A stretch of DNA of 64,000 bases. Origin: Eleusine coracana subsp. coracana (lineage: Eukaryota; Streptophyta; Magnoliopsida; Poales; Poaceae). The translations under genes were made by a program, and so were the position numbers. Positions 1 to 13,100 of the stretch are shown in pieces; position 1 is the first letter of the stretch; each line of letters opens with the position of its first letter. Location: NCBI GenBank assembly GCA_032690845.1, contig CM064424.1, positions 49,923,511 to 49,987,510 on the forward strand. Direction: 5' to 3'. The notes beneath the pieces were generated by a model that had not been told where the DNA came from, made no database searches, and saw only the letters and a program-made list of their open reading frames with translations.

Positions 1-118
1 AGCGATTACAGAAACGACTTGATAACGTTCTCTTCTGAATTACTACAAGATACAGGCAGTTCATCATCCATGCATATAGCCGCCATCACTATCAGTGGAA
101 TAATGTACTATTGACACT
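1..118 (-). other. Downstream flank / probable 3' UTR of FAAH
   Basis: This lies immediately beyond the FAAH stop codon on the minus strand and has no coding potential. A 3' UTR is expected here. No polyadenylation site could be fixed before the window edge. Confidence 0.4.
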
Positions 119-3100
119 TCAGGCCTTCAAAATGTCATAATACGCAGAGGGTCGGTTCCGTTTCTTCAGGCAGAGCTCCTGCAAGTAGAGAGATTAATCG
201 TCTGCTGCTTAATTTCCCAGAGTTCTACAGGCAGAATAAGATACAACAAAGTAAAGCCTCAGCCCTCAGACTATTTTTTTTTCATTCCATGCTACTGATT
301 ACTGAATTCATTTAATGGTGCTTTCAGTGTGCTTAGGCTGCATCTCAGTCCTTTCTCTTTATTTTTTAATTTTTGAGCATTTATCTTTGAAGTTACTCTT
401 TTCGTAACAAAGTATAGCTTTAGCGTTGGAGTGATGGTTTTTTTCTCCAACTTTGTAAAAAATAAGCAGTAACCTAAATCTAGGCTTGCAGAATATGAAC
501 ACATTTACAGGAAACCCCTGAATATGAAAACCCAGTTATTCACATGTACAATACCTCCACTGCAGAAGCCACCCTCAGTAAGCTAGCCTCACCCCATGGA
601 CGACCTATCAGTTGCATACCTATAGGAAGGCCATGCTTGTCATGACCAACCTGAGAACAGAAGAATCAAGATATCAATGAACTACTCTTATATTTGTGCT
701 ACATTCTTTTTAAAAGTCCATATAAGTTGCCAATCAGCAATAATGCCAACATTATGCCTGAATATTTATACATGTACTCAGTGATGCACCACTTACAGGC
801 ACAGTTATTGCTGGCAAACCAAGAAGGTTCCCAGCTATGACGAATCGCATCAGGTAAGCTGCAGAAAAGGGTGGTATTAGGAATGGTGTACCTGATGTCT
901 TACTAAAAACAAGCATACTAGAATCAAGATGGGCATAAACCATGCGCTTAAAAAATCAATTAATTTCCCAGAGTTACTTCTATATGGGCATAAACCAGTA
1001 GATGGTGACCTACTGGTACGTCTTCCATGCAGTATTACTTCCATATTGCACCATTAATTGTTCTATGACTGCAGATATGAACAAAACATCCCAGTATAAC
1101 AGGCTAGTTCTTTCCAAATAACAAAACTGTGCACATTCTTGCTTCAAATTGAATGTCTCATTGAGCAAGTAAAAACAGGTAAAAAGACAGACCCCCCCCC
1201 CCCCCCAAATCCAAAACATCTGGCATCAGTGCCGAAGAAAACTATTTTAGACCCAGTTTTCAGCAGGTTTTGTGAAGCATGTTAATGTGAATTATGAAAA
1301 TAACAGATTAAGAACTATGTCAATTTCACAAGATAAAGAGCTAATCAAGGTTGCCAGAGAAACAATATTCTGCTCACAATTTACCTGACACAACATAATC
1401 AGACTCTCCTGACTTCAGAGCGCTTAGTGGTATTTTTGGTGCAGTAATCCTGGAAAAAAAAAAGAACATTCGCTTAGTTCGTACTTTATAAAAGGGCGAT
1501 TCATTTCATAAAGCAAAATCATACAAAGGCTTCTTTAATATAGTATAAGCAAGTCAACTTAGATATGCATCATCATTTAAGGGAGTATGCATAAATACTA
1601 AAGGATTAGTTGGTTATTCCAGTTTATTCTGACCTTTTAATATGGAGATAATCCCGTGTATGCCATTACAAAATGCTCTATTCCCACATATGCCAACACA
1701 AAATGGTTATTCCCGGAAATGCCACTCGATTGCAATTTTCTTTCCTGAATGCCATCAGACACAGGAAAAGACTAAAATGCCTTTGACTTTCTTCCTCCTC
1801 TAGCCATACGGGTGAGCTCAGCTGATGGCCACAGCATTGAGCTCCCCCCACGCTGTGATGTCCGCCCGGCGTCGTGGTTGCGCACCATGCAGCCTCAACA
1901 CAACCGCCCGTGCGCCACCCCCGGCCCCGCTTGCGCGCCTCGTCGAGCTCCCCCCATGTCGCAACGCCTGCCCACGTGCGGTGCTTATGTGTCATGCCGC
2001 CTCGCGAAGCCACCCGCGCGCCGCCCCTAGGCCCTGTCTGCGTACCGCGTCGTGCTCCCCCGCGCTATGACGCCCGCCCGCATACGGTGCTTACGCATCG
2101 TGCCACTCCCCGGTCCTGCTTGCGCGCCGTGTCGAGCTCCCCTACGCTGCGATGCCCACCCTCGTGCGATGCTTACCCGTCGTGCCGTCCCGTGCAGCCA
2201 CCCGTGCGCCACCCCCGGGCCCTACTTGCGGGCCACGTTGAGCTCCCCTACACTCCCTACGCTGTGCCGCCTGCCAACATGTCGTGCTTGCACGCCTGTA
2301 ATCTTCATGACCATTGGACACTAGAAGTGACTGTGGAGAAGGAGCGACCAAGGTTGGAGCCAAGGAAACGAAGTCAAGGAGGACAAAACGTTTTAGCTTC
2401 AGATCAAGTTACCGTAAGGTCCATGTGAGACTTGTTCTCTATATACGCAGGTATGTGGGTATCACTGTAAGCTACGAATGTTAAGTCACCGTAAGTCACG
2501 ATGAGTACCGAAAAGTTGTACAGAGGGGCTACAAGTCGTTGGACTGGTGCTCAGGAGGTTGTCGTAGGATATGGCGAGTCAAGGAGCAAATAAGACCAAA
2601 TATTGGACATCTCTAGTGAAGCTACACCGGGGTCGCTATAAGGTGACCCAGAAGAGAGAAAGTTGGTTTGAACTCGAAGGAAGCTGCTGAGTGTTTCTTG
2701 GGATCACTGTAAGCTACAGTGATCCAGAGGAAGAGTTGACCAACATTTTGGATGCCTCTGTTGAAGATACGACGAGGTCGTCGTATGGTATAGTAATCCA
2801 AGAGGATTTCGATCAGAGAGGCACTAGAGATCAGGAGTCACCATGAGGAATGAGAGGTCACCATAACATACGGTTCGTAACTTTTAGACAAAGGTCAGTG
2901 GAGTGGTTGCAACCTATATATAGCTGTTACGAGGGTCTTGGAGACATCTCTTGGCCATTTAGCTTGCTAGCCAAACTTTATAGAGGGCCAAGACGAGAAG
3001 AGAAGACACTTGGGCAATGATTGGAGAGCTATCTTTGAGTGTCTTGGAGAGTAACAAGAGCATTCCTCCATCTCTAGTCTAGGGTGGTTGTCAAGAGTGA

Positions 3101-6100
3101 TTAGTGTTGTTACTTTTGGTCTATAATAGGGCCTAGACCGATTAGGTGTAGGTGATCGAGCCTATCAAGTGTGATTGGTTGTGAAGGCTCGTATGCAAGT
3201 CTACCTTGAGTCCATTGATTCACAAGTATGGTAAGTGACTGTTGGTGAAGCTCAACTAACAAAGGATGCCACCTTTGTTAAGAACAATGCACAAGTCAAG
3301 AATGTCATTTTTACATGCATTACCAAGAATGCATTTGCTTGTTTGGATGTTAGTGCTACTGCTAGGAGGATTTGGATTCAAATCAATTCATAAGGGGTCT
3401 CAAGATGCAAAGGAAGAGAAATTCTATGTGCTTAGAAATAAATTTGATTGCTTCAAGATGCTTCCAAATGAGAAAAGTAACACTATTTATTATCGCTTTC
3501 ATGTTCTTGTGGAGGAAATCACTGCACTCAGCTCGAATTCAAGCTTAAAGATGATGATGTCGAAGAGGAAGTTCGAGGCTTTCCCCAAGCAACTATGAAA
3601 CAATATTTACTCTTCTCATCAATAGTAACTTGAAGAGGAGATCAATGGATGAGAATATTGGCAAGCTCGTCTCCTTCGAGAACTACAAAAAAGGCATGGA
3701 AGATGCCTAACCAACTAGCACTACAAGTCAAGAAAGATCAGGCCGATAAGTGCAGCAAGAAGGAGAAGATAAAGCAACTCTTGGAGGATGAAGATGTGGA
3801 GCTAGATGAGGAGGATCTTGCTCCTTTCATGTGAAAGATGAATTTTTGAAGAAACTCCTCAAGAAGAAATGGTGATTGCTTCAATTGTGGCAAGAGTGGA
3901 CATTTCGCTAAGGATTGCACAAAGCCAAAAAAAAAAAGATAAGAAGCAACATTACTCATCAAGTGAAGATGAAGAAGAAAAGCCCAAGTCCAAACAAGAC
4001 AAGAAGAAACGCTCTCACATCTCATAGGGAAGAGAACTGCCACCGTGAAGCTGAAGATGGACAACATGTCTATGCTAGCACTCAGCAAGAACCTGGCCTT
4101 CCACGAGCGGAGCAAGAACATCGACATCGGGTATCACTTCATCCACCAATGCTTGGAGAACAGGAGCATCTTTGCTGAATTTGTCAGCACCAAAGACCAG
4201 CTCGTGGACATCCTAATGAAGGCAGTAGAGCGAGTTTGATTCCATGAGCTCAAAACAAGGATTGGAATGGTCAAGATGATGGAACACAAGGATTAAGGGG
4301 AGAATTGTTAACAATAATCCTTGTGTTTATGGAATAATGCAGGTAGTTACTCTAGCTACGCATGTACCTGTAGCAATCACCTTACTGTAGACATGCGGCT
4401 GCTGGAATAATGTAGTAGTAGAACTGTAGCACCGACTTACTATAGCTGGTGCTTTCTGGAATCTAGGAGAAGCAGCAGCCCCTCCTTTGTACTATAAATA
4501 GCACCTAAGTGTGCAATGGAGGAGTGAGTGTGAGAGTGTATTCAGTTCAGTTCAGAACTGCTAGCCTCTTCTGCCTTCTCTGTTCTAACTCTCCTCTAGT
4601 TTCTAGCTGCATTTCCAGCAGCCCCACAAACCCAACAGTGTTGGTGCTGTCCTTCATGAGCCAAAAACTTATGAGGAAGCTTCTAGCATTTTAGAATATT
4701 ATATAGGTACTTGGGATATTGTACCATCATCTTCTCATGCAGTGCCTATTTCAAGTAAATGGGTGTTCAAAATTAAAGTTCAAAATTAAAACTAAGTCTG
4801 ATGGCTCTTTTGAGAAATATAAAGCTTGTCTCGTTGCTAGAGGCTTTCAACAAATTCAGTGACTTGACTATGGTGAGACATTTGCTCCAGTTGCTCACAT
4901 GATCATTGTTCGTACTTTGATTGCAATAGCTGCCATTTGTTCATGGACTATCTCTCAGATGGATGTCAAGAACGCTTCATGGACATTTGCTTGAAGAAGT
5001 CTATATGCAGCCCCCTCTGGAAGTTGATGCTCCTTCAGGACATGTTTGTCCGTTACGCCGTGCATTATATGGCCTCAAACAAGCTCCGCGTGCATAGTTT
5101 GAGCGTTTTGTGGTTGTCATAAATACTGCTGGATTTTCATCTAGTAACTGTGATCCTACCTTATTCATTCAATTGTCATCATGTGGTCGTACTTTGCTCC
5201 TATATGTTGATGATATGCTAATTACAGGTGATGATTGAGCATATTTCTCTTGCGAAGAACCGAGTGAACAATTTCAAATGTCTGACTTGGATCCTCTCAG
5301 CTATTTCTTAGGCATCGGGGTTACACACTCCACAAAGGGTTATCATATTTCCTAGTCCAAATATATACAAGATCGTATGGATCGTTCTGGTATTACTGAC
5401 AATCGGACAGTTGCGACACCTATGGATCTTCATTTGCAACTTTGACCCAATGATGATGCACCTCTTGAGGACCCCTCTCGATATCGTCACATTGTGGGTA
5501 GTCTAGTCTATCTTACTGTCACAAGACCTGATATTGCTCATGTACTTCATATTTTAAGCCAGTTTATGAGTACTCCCACTTCAGTTCATTGCGGTCATCT
5601 CCTTCATGTACTGAGGTACTTCAGATGTACACCTTCTCGTGGCTTGTTTTATGACCACAATAGTTCCCCTCAGCTTCTTGCTTATTTGGATGTCACTTGG
5701 ACAAGTGATCCAATAGAACATCGCTCTGTCACCGGTTATTGTATTCTTCTTGGGTCCTCTCTCCTTGCATGGAAGACCAAGAAGCAAACTGTTGTATCCA
5801 GATCTAGTACAGAGGCAGAATTTCGAGCACTTGCCCCTACCGCAGATGAGATCATATGTCTTTGATGGTTATTGGTTGATTTTGGAATTATTTGGAACTC
5901 CCCAACACCCTTCTATGTGATAACACTAGAGCCATACAAATTGCCAATGACCTTCTCGTGGCTTGTTTTATGACCACAATAGTTCCTCTCAGCTTCTTGC
6001 TTATTCGGATGCCACTTGGATAAGTGATTCGATAGAATGTCGCTCTGTCACCGGTTATTGTATTCTTCTTGGGTCCTCTCTCCTTGCATGAAGACCAAGA

Positions 6101-7088
6101 AGCAAACTGTTGTATCCAGATCTAGTACAAAGGCAGAACTTCGAGCACTTGCCTCTACCCTAGCTGAGATCATATGGCCTCCATGGTTATTGGTTGATTT
6201 TGAAATTACTTGGAACTTCCCAACACTATTCTATGTGATAACACTATGCCATACAAATTGCCAATGACCTTGTCAAGCAAGGTCTTTCAAAGCATATTGT
6301 TGATCTCACGAGAAAACTGTAACGCCCCACGTCCAAAGTCCGCTTACCGCCCTAGCCCATCTGTGGGCGAGCTTATGCATTCACATATAGTACCCCTCTT
6401 ACGCTTTCGTCCTCGCTTCATGTAAAAGGGTTAATCCGGAGGTGCTATGGTTGGAACAACGAGAGTTATATGCTGCCCCTCACCCACCTAAACTTCCAAT
6501 GTGGGACTAAACCCACAACTTCACTTCACTTCTAGGCCTCTTGGGCCGAAACTACTACTACTACAGGCTAGGGTGTTACAGTCACCCCCTTAAGGGCTGA
6601 CGCCCTCGACAACACACCGCAAACACGGCAAACGGATACCCAAGAAGAACCTCCTCTTGATGAAACGAGAGTTGATGATCTGATACCACTGTAACGCCCT
6701 GCATCCAAAGTCTGCTTACCGCCCTAGCCCATCTGTGGAGCGGGCTTGCACATTCACACATAGCACCCCTCTTACACTTTCGTCCTCGCTTCATGTAAAA
6801 GGGTTAACGCAGAGCTGTTATGGTTGGAACAACGAGAGTTATATGCTGACTCTCACCCACCTAAACTTTCAATATGAGACTAAACCCACAACTTCACTTC
6901 ACTTCTAAGCCCCTTGGGCCGAAACTACTACTACTACTACAGGCTGCTAACGGGCTGGGGTGTTACAAAAACAATTGCTCTTTAGCATGTGTCATCAAAA
7001 TTGCAAGATGCAGATTTCTTCACTAAAGCACAAACTGCATCGACTTCATTTGCTCAAACTCAATACTTCAAATCCACCTTGACTTTGA

Positions 7089-7119
<31 letters not shown>

Positions 7120-10100
7120 GGCCCATACTTCTAGGCCCATATTGGTTGGCCCATACTCTACTCATGATTATAAATACTACACAGTCTAATGACTGATTAT
7201 CGAGACTAATCCCCAGGTTAGTGTAACAACTAACAATGCTCATCAGTTCAGAAGTATTTGACATTTAGGAATTTGAGTTGTCAAAATTTTCAGGTTCAAG
7301 CACTAATGTATGCAGATCTATGTTGTACATGATACTACTAAGGTTAGTGTAACAACTAACAATGCTCATCAGTTCAGAAGTATTTGACATTTAGGAATTT
7401 GAGTTGTCAAAATTTTCAGGTTCAAGCACTAATGTATGCAGATCTATGTTGTACATGATACTACTAACTTTAGATCTGCTAAGTACTTCAGAAATTTTAT
7501 GTCTATTACCCAGTTGTCGGTGTTGCAATGAAATCAACTTTCTTGAAAGCCTCCATGTGGTAGTGCATTACTCTTCTCCTATATAAGCTCATCAGGAGGG
7601 TGTCAGCACAAATTCAGAATAACAAAGGAACAAGGGAAAAAGAAGCAACATGAAAACTAGTTCATACAGTGTAACTTATTTCCATGATCAGTTAGTAACA
7701 AATATTTTACAATTCATCTTTTGGCTCAATTTGTTTTCTGTAAATCAACAACGGAAAAAAAATGCACAATGAATTTTGAATTCATTGGCTACATGTGTGA
7801 TCATGTTCACCTTATGCATTGAGAAGCCACATAATCTGTTGCAGTGAACGATCCAAAAAGTGCCAGACTTGTTCGAGTATCCAGTGTAAATTCAGTTCGC
7901 CTTCTGGAAGAGATAAGTAGAGCAAGATCACTAGTGCAGATAGGAACAGAAAGGAAATTCTAACAAACAACTTAGGTTTTTCTTGTTTTGGAGATCAATA
8001 ATTTAAATAATTATTTCCCAGGAGATTTTTTAACTTTTATTCATCGGAATGACAATAAGATATGAGAAGTTATTATCTGTTAAAGAGACAGTACCCTGCT
8101 TTGTAATGAGGATTGAGATCACAGAATGACTCTGAGCCAATTGAAACAACATGGGCAGTACGCATCTCTTCAAGCTCTGGTAATATTATATCTTCTATCT
8201 TGAAAGAAGTAAATCAACCTTTGTTAGCTGAGATGTAAAATCTGAGGTGGATAGCCATGTATTACAGATCCACATCATCAGCTGAACGCCTCAACAATCA
8301 GTTAAGTCAATATTCATGCAGCAATAACCACTGACTAAAATAGGATGCTATCATTTGATCTACACAACTATGAGGTGGATACTGGATAAGCATGTATAAC
8401 AGATCCACATCATCAGCTCAACACTTCAACAATCAGTTGTGTCTAAACTATAAAGAGCATACAGATAGATATGCCATTTTCAATATTTGTGTAACGATAA
8501 CCACTAACTAATATAGGATGCTATCATTTGATCTACATAGAGCATATATGCATACATGGAATGTCACATTGGAAAGAAGACGCTTTCAACTAATAAAGAG
8601 CTTGTTCAAATTATTGTTCATGGGTTACGAAAACTGTTATATCTATATGTAAGTATCAAATGTCAATTAGTAGAGTAGAAGATTTCTGGGCTTACTTGAC
8701 ATCCAAAGGAACTGCAAAGAAGGTTAAGTGCATCCTCACATGTATTTGAGATCTCAGGATCAGAAACATCATGAAACCACTACAAAAACGAATTTCATAT
8801 AGAATATATGCAGGCGAAAATATTGTCTCAGTATATATAGGCGAAAATATTGTCTCATGTGATAGCTGTACCTCTGTATATTTTCCTATTTTCACTGATC
8901 CCAGTATATTGCTGCTGACAGGAGACAACAAATTTGGAACACACAGCGGAGACTAAAGAGAAGAAATGGAAAGAAGTTATGAGTTTGATGGAGTCAATTA
9001 AATTGATTTTGACAATCAGATTTGATGTTATTCCATATTATTGGGGAAAGAAAAAGCGGGTATGACATGCATGTACAATCATTGCCACACAAAAGGGTTT
9101 AAATTTAGTTTTGAAAGAAAAACGGTGCTGTTCTAGTATCTTTTTTAAGAAAGCTCGCTGAAAGAAAAACTAGTCCTGTAGAGGAAAAACTGCCTCAATT
9201 CCAATGGAATTTCCTGTTAACAAGAGCTACACCTGGCCTGACTGAGAAAGATCATGACCGATAATATATAATAGTTAGGAAAAACAAAAAGGAAAAAAAA
9301 AAAACTCGACCGGTGACTAGACCTTCCCACGGCTTTCTTTGGTAGAGAAGCTCAACCTTCACTGGTCCAGAAAAAACCCTGAGCCCCGACATCACCTTAT
9401 AGGGTCGCATAAATACTTGGACCGAACACCGTTGACCGTGCTGGTGATAACTACAACTACCCCTAGGTAGGAGAAGCCAAACAAGCCCGTGGCCCCGGAT
9501 ACAGGCACCCAGTCGGCATTGGTCTCACTATATTTCAGGCTGCTAGCTGCCAGTGAGGGGAGTTTTTTTTATTGAGATAATTGCTTATTTGACCCTGCTT
9601 TCAAGGCTAACTGTAAGCGGATTAGATCACGCAAAACTGATTGTGTTATTGATTGCATATCAAAGGTACACATATATAGGCGTGAGCAGGGCAAACCCTA
9701 GGGGTGCTACCATGGAGCGCACTAACCCTAGGGGTGCCGGCATGCGGGCCTTACCGGGCCAAAACCGCACAGCCCAATTAACTAGACTAAAGCCTAGATT
9801 ACAATAATTCTAACACCCCCCCCCCCCCCCCCCCCGGTTGGAATATCGGGAACGACATTCAAACTGGAACAAAAATCAGCAAAGATCGAGGAGGGCAGTC
9901 CTTTGGTGAAGACATCGGCGAACTGAGACGTCATCGGCACGTGAAGGACTCGGACATCTCCGATGGCGACATGCTCCCGAACGAAGTGAAGATCGATCTC
10001 CACCTGTTTGGTGCGTTGGTGCTGGACCGGGTTGGTGGAGAGGTAGACGCCGCTGACGTTGTCGCAGTAGAAAATGGTGGCTTTGTCCAAAGGTTGATGA

Positions 10101-13100
10101 AGCTATTGAAGAAGCTGATGAATCCAAGATGCCTCGGCCACGCCATTTGCAACGGCTCGATACTTGGCCTCCATGCTGGACCGAGAAATAGTGTGCTGAC
10201 GCTTGGAGGACCAAGACACGAGGCTGGAGCCGAGGAAGACCGCATAGCCGGAAGTAGATTGACGTGTATCAGGGCAGCCCACCCAGTTGACGTCCGTGTA
10301 CACGACGAGCTTGCTCGAAGAGGTGCGCGGTATGACAAGTCCATGATCAAGGGACCCCTGAAGATATCGGAGGATCCGTTTGGCGGCGACGAGATGAACT
10401 TCCCGAGGGTCATGCATATAGAGGCACACCTGCTGGACGGCGTAGGCGATGTCCAGACGAGTGAATGTCAAGTACTGAAGGGTGCCAACCAGGCTGCGGT
10501 AGGCAGTCGGGTCGACAACGGGGGTCCTGCGTTGGCGGAGACCTTGGCACAAGTGTCGACGGGTGTAGCACACGGCTTGCAGTCGCGCATGCCGGAGCGG
10601 TCGAGGATGTCCAGCATGTATTGCCGCTGTGACAGAAGCAGTTGGTCAGGAGAGGGCCGGACTGACATGCCGAGGAAGTGGTGAAGCTCGCCGAGGTCCT
10701 TCATGGAGAATTCACGTTGTAGGTCAGCGATCACCCGTCGAAGAAGGGGCACGGACGACGCCGTAAGAACAATGTCGTTGATGTAGAGGAGCAAGTACAC
10801 AGTGTTGTTGTTGCGATAGTAGATGAACAACGATGTGTTAGTCTTAGCCTCCATGAACCCGAGCGTGAGAAGATAGGTAGCAAACTGGCTGTACCACGCT
10901 CGCGGGGCTTGCTTGAGGCCATATAAGGATTTGTTGAGCTTGCACACATAATCAGGGTGATCGCGGTCAGCAAATCCAAATGGCTGGGAGCAGTAGACGA
11001 TCTCCAACAATGTCCCATGAAGAAAAGCATTCTTGACGTCGAGCTGGTGGATGGGCCAATCCATGGAGTGAGCTAGAGTGAGCACAGTGCGGACCGTATC
11101 CAGTTTGACAACCGAGCTGAAAGTCTCATCGTAATCCACACCGTGACGCTGAGTGAAGCCCCGGAGAACCAAACGGGCTTTATAACGATCTAGGGAGCCA
11201 TCCGCCTTGAGCTTGTGCTTGAAGATCCATTTCCCGGTGACGATATTGGCACGAGTTGGTCTAGGAACAAGATCCCACGTGCGGTTCGAGACCAGGGCAC
11301 TGAACTCTTCCTCCATTGCCTGGCGCCAATTCGGGTCAGTCATCGCGCCACGGTACGGGATGGGCACCAGGGAGAGCGCCGTGGCATGAAGGTCGAGCCG
11401 TGGAAACTTGAGTTTCCCACGAGTCGCCATCGCGTGGGAGTTGGAGACGGGTGTGACAGGCACGGCACCAGAAGGAGAGGCAGTGGACGTTGTGGCCTTG
11501 TCGAGGGCGTGTAGCTCCCGTGAGCCACGTGGGGCACGTGGGGCAGAAGCCGTGCGGCGCGGGCGGAGGATGTGTCGGGGATGGAGGCGGCGCATGCAGT
11601 AGGACCGACCGGGGCCCGGCGCGTGTAGACGTGCACGACTAGGGGTTTGACGTAAAGGTCGGGTCCTGCCGGACCGGCAGGAGGCCGTCGCTCATAGACG
11701 TTCACCATCGAGGGCTTGGCATACGCCGGCGGTGGTAGGAAGGGGGCCACAGGTGGTGCGACCGAGGCGCCCTCGCGCGTGGGTGGGACAGCGTGAGGCT
11801 GTGCAACCGCACGGAGGGGGGTCGACGCCGGAGGAGCCTGCTGCTCAACCCGGGCGGCGTCGCTAGGAGCGACAGCGGCCGACGGGGAGGCAACAGGAAG
11901 TCGGTGCCGGGGTAGGGGTCACTGACAGGGGATGAGGGCCGAAGGTTAGAGAAAGGGAATGACGCCTCGTCGAAAACGACAAGCCGGGAGATGATCACTT
12001 TGTTAGATGAGAGATCAAGGCATCGGTAGCCCTTGTGGTCGGCGGAGTAGCCCAAGAAAACACACAAGGTGGAGCGAGGGGCTAGCTTGTGTGGAGCTTT
12101 GGACGAGATGTTAGGGTAACAAGTGCAGCCGAAGACTCAGAGTTCGGAGTAGGATGAGTGTGAGCCATACAAAGCATAGTACGGGGTGGCCTGGTGCAGT
12201 GTCTTGGTGGGAAGCCGGTTAATGAGGAAGGTGGCTGTGAGGAGGCCATCAGCCCAGTAAATGGCCGACATGGAGGCCTGAAACAACAAAGTTCGAACGA
12301 CATTATTAATGGTGCGAATGGAGCGTTCGGCTTTACCGTTTTGAGGCGATGTGTAGGGGCAACACATGACGCCCCATCCTGGTAATCTCTCCATGCGCAT
12401 GTCTTGCCCCTACAAGGGTGATCGGAACGACACCGTATCAAGGGTGATCAGGACGAGGGCCTTGATATTTTGCACGTCGGCCGCTTGAGCGTGGAGGGAG
12501 GCGACGGAGACGGCCTCAAACTCGGACTGGGCGTCGTTGACGTAGTTGTCGGGCGGGGGTGTGTGACGAGCATGGGCCAGGGCTGCTTCCCGTTCAAGAT
12601 CGGCGACAGCCCTGCATTCTTGGAGGAGGGCGTCAGCGGCGACGTGGACGCGCAGAGCCTCGGCGTTCTTCGTGAGCTGGGTAGCGCGATCGTCGTTGGC
12701 GGCTTTGGCTTTGGCGGCAGTGTCTTCCAACGTCTTGGCCTTGGCATCGGCGTCATCGCGTTGCTTGGCGGCTGCAGCGGCTACAGACTCGGCTTCAAGG
12801 ATAGCGGCATCTCGAGTGCAGAGGGGGCGGGAGCGTCTGCGGCAGAGCCGACAGAGGTGGCGGCGGGGCCAGTCATGGCTAGCAGTGCCTATTGTTTTGG
12901 GTGGAGCGGAAGCTAGGCACAGGACCGTAAAAGGTCTCTTGATACCATGTAAGCGGATTAGATCACGCAGAACTGATTGTGTTATTGATTGCATATCAAA
13001 GGTACACATATATAGGCATGAGCAGCACAAACCCTAGGGGTGCTACCATGGAGGGCACTAACCCTAGGGGTGCCGGTGTGCGGGCCTTACCGAGTCAAAA

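Larger units (their letters stand above)
6318..6967 (-). mobile_element. TRIM (terminal-repeat retrotransposon in miniature), 650 bp
   Basis: Two similar LTRs of 263 and 278 bp flank only 109 bp of interior. The ends are TGTAAC...GTTACA. A perfect 5-bp target duplication (aaaac) lies at 6313-6317 and 6968-6972. On the minus strand the interior begins with a tRNA-Met-type primer site and ends with a G-rich purine tract, so the element points left. It encodes nothing. I see no 5S-like sequence in the LTRs, so it does not look like Cassandra. It interrupts the copia RNase H region. Confidence 0.85.
4645..7080 (+). pseudogene. Decayed copia reverse transcriptase / RNase H, split by a TRIM
   Basis: Copia reverse transcriptase landmarks are read in shifting frames: KWVFKIK near 4755, QMDVKNA near 4958 and the catalytic YVDDM near 5203. 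The frame 5494-5865 encodes the RNase H part (GSLVYLTVTRPDIA, SVTGYCI, SRSSTEAE). The reading is broken by many stops. A 319-bp internal duplication and a TRIM at 6318-6967 interrupt it. The last portion resumes at 6968 and contains DADFFTKA near 7010. Nothing upstream of reverse transcriptase is present. It is dead. Confidence 0.75.

Noticed and set aside
2293..2310. 15-base match cttcatgaccattgg at 2293 and 46084, beside two related copia LTR sequences
   Set aside because: A shared 15-mer is expected by chance about twice in 64 kb. The adjoining LTR positions differ, so no common origin is claimed.
1825..2428. Overlapping plus and minus frames of 80-184 residues
   Set aside because: They come from the 107-bp minisatellite, where all frames lack stops because of GC content.
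6318..6967. Cassandra-type TRIM with 5S rRNA-like LTRs
   Set aside because: No 5S rRNA-like stretch was seen in either LTR.
9941..10684. 247-residue plus-strand frame
   Set aside because: It is the reverse strand of the copia RNase H and reverse transcriptase, and has no recognised motifs of its own.
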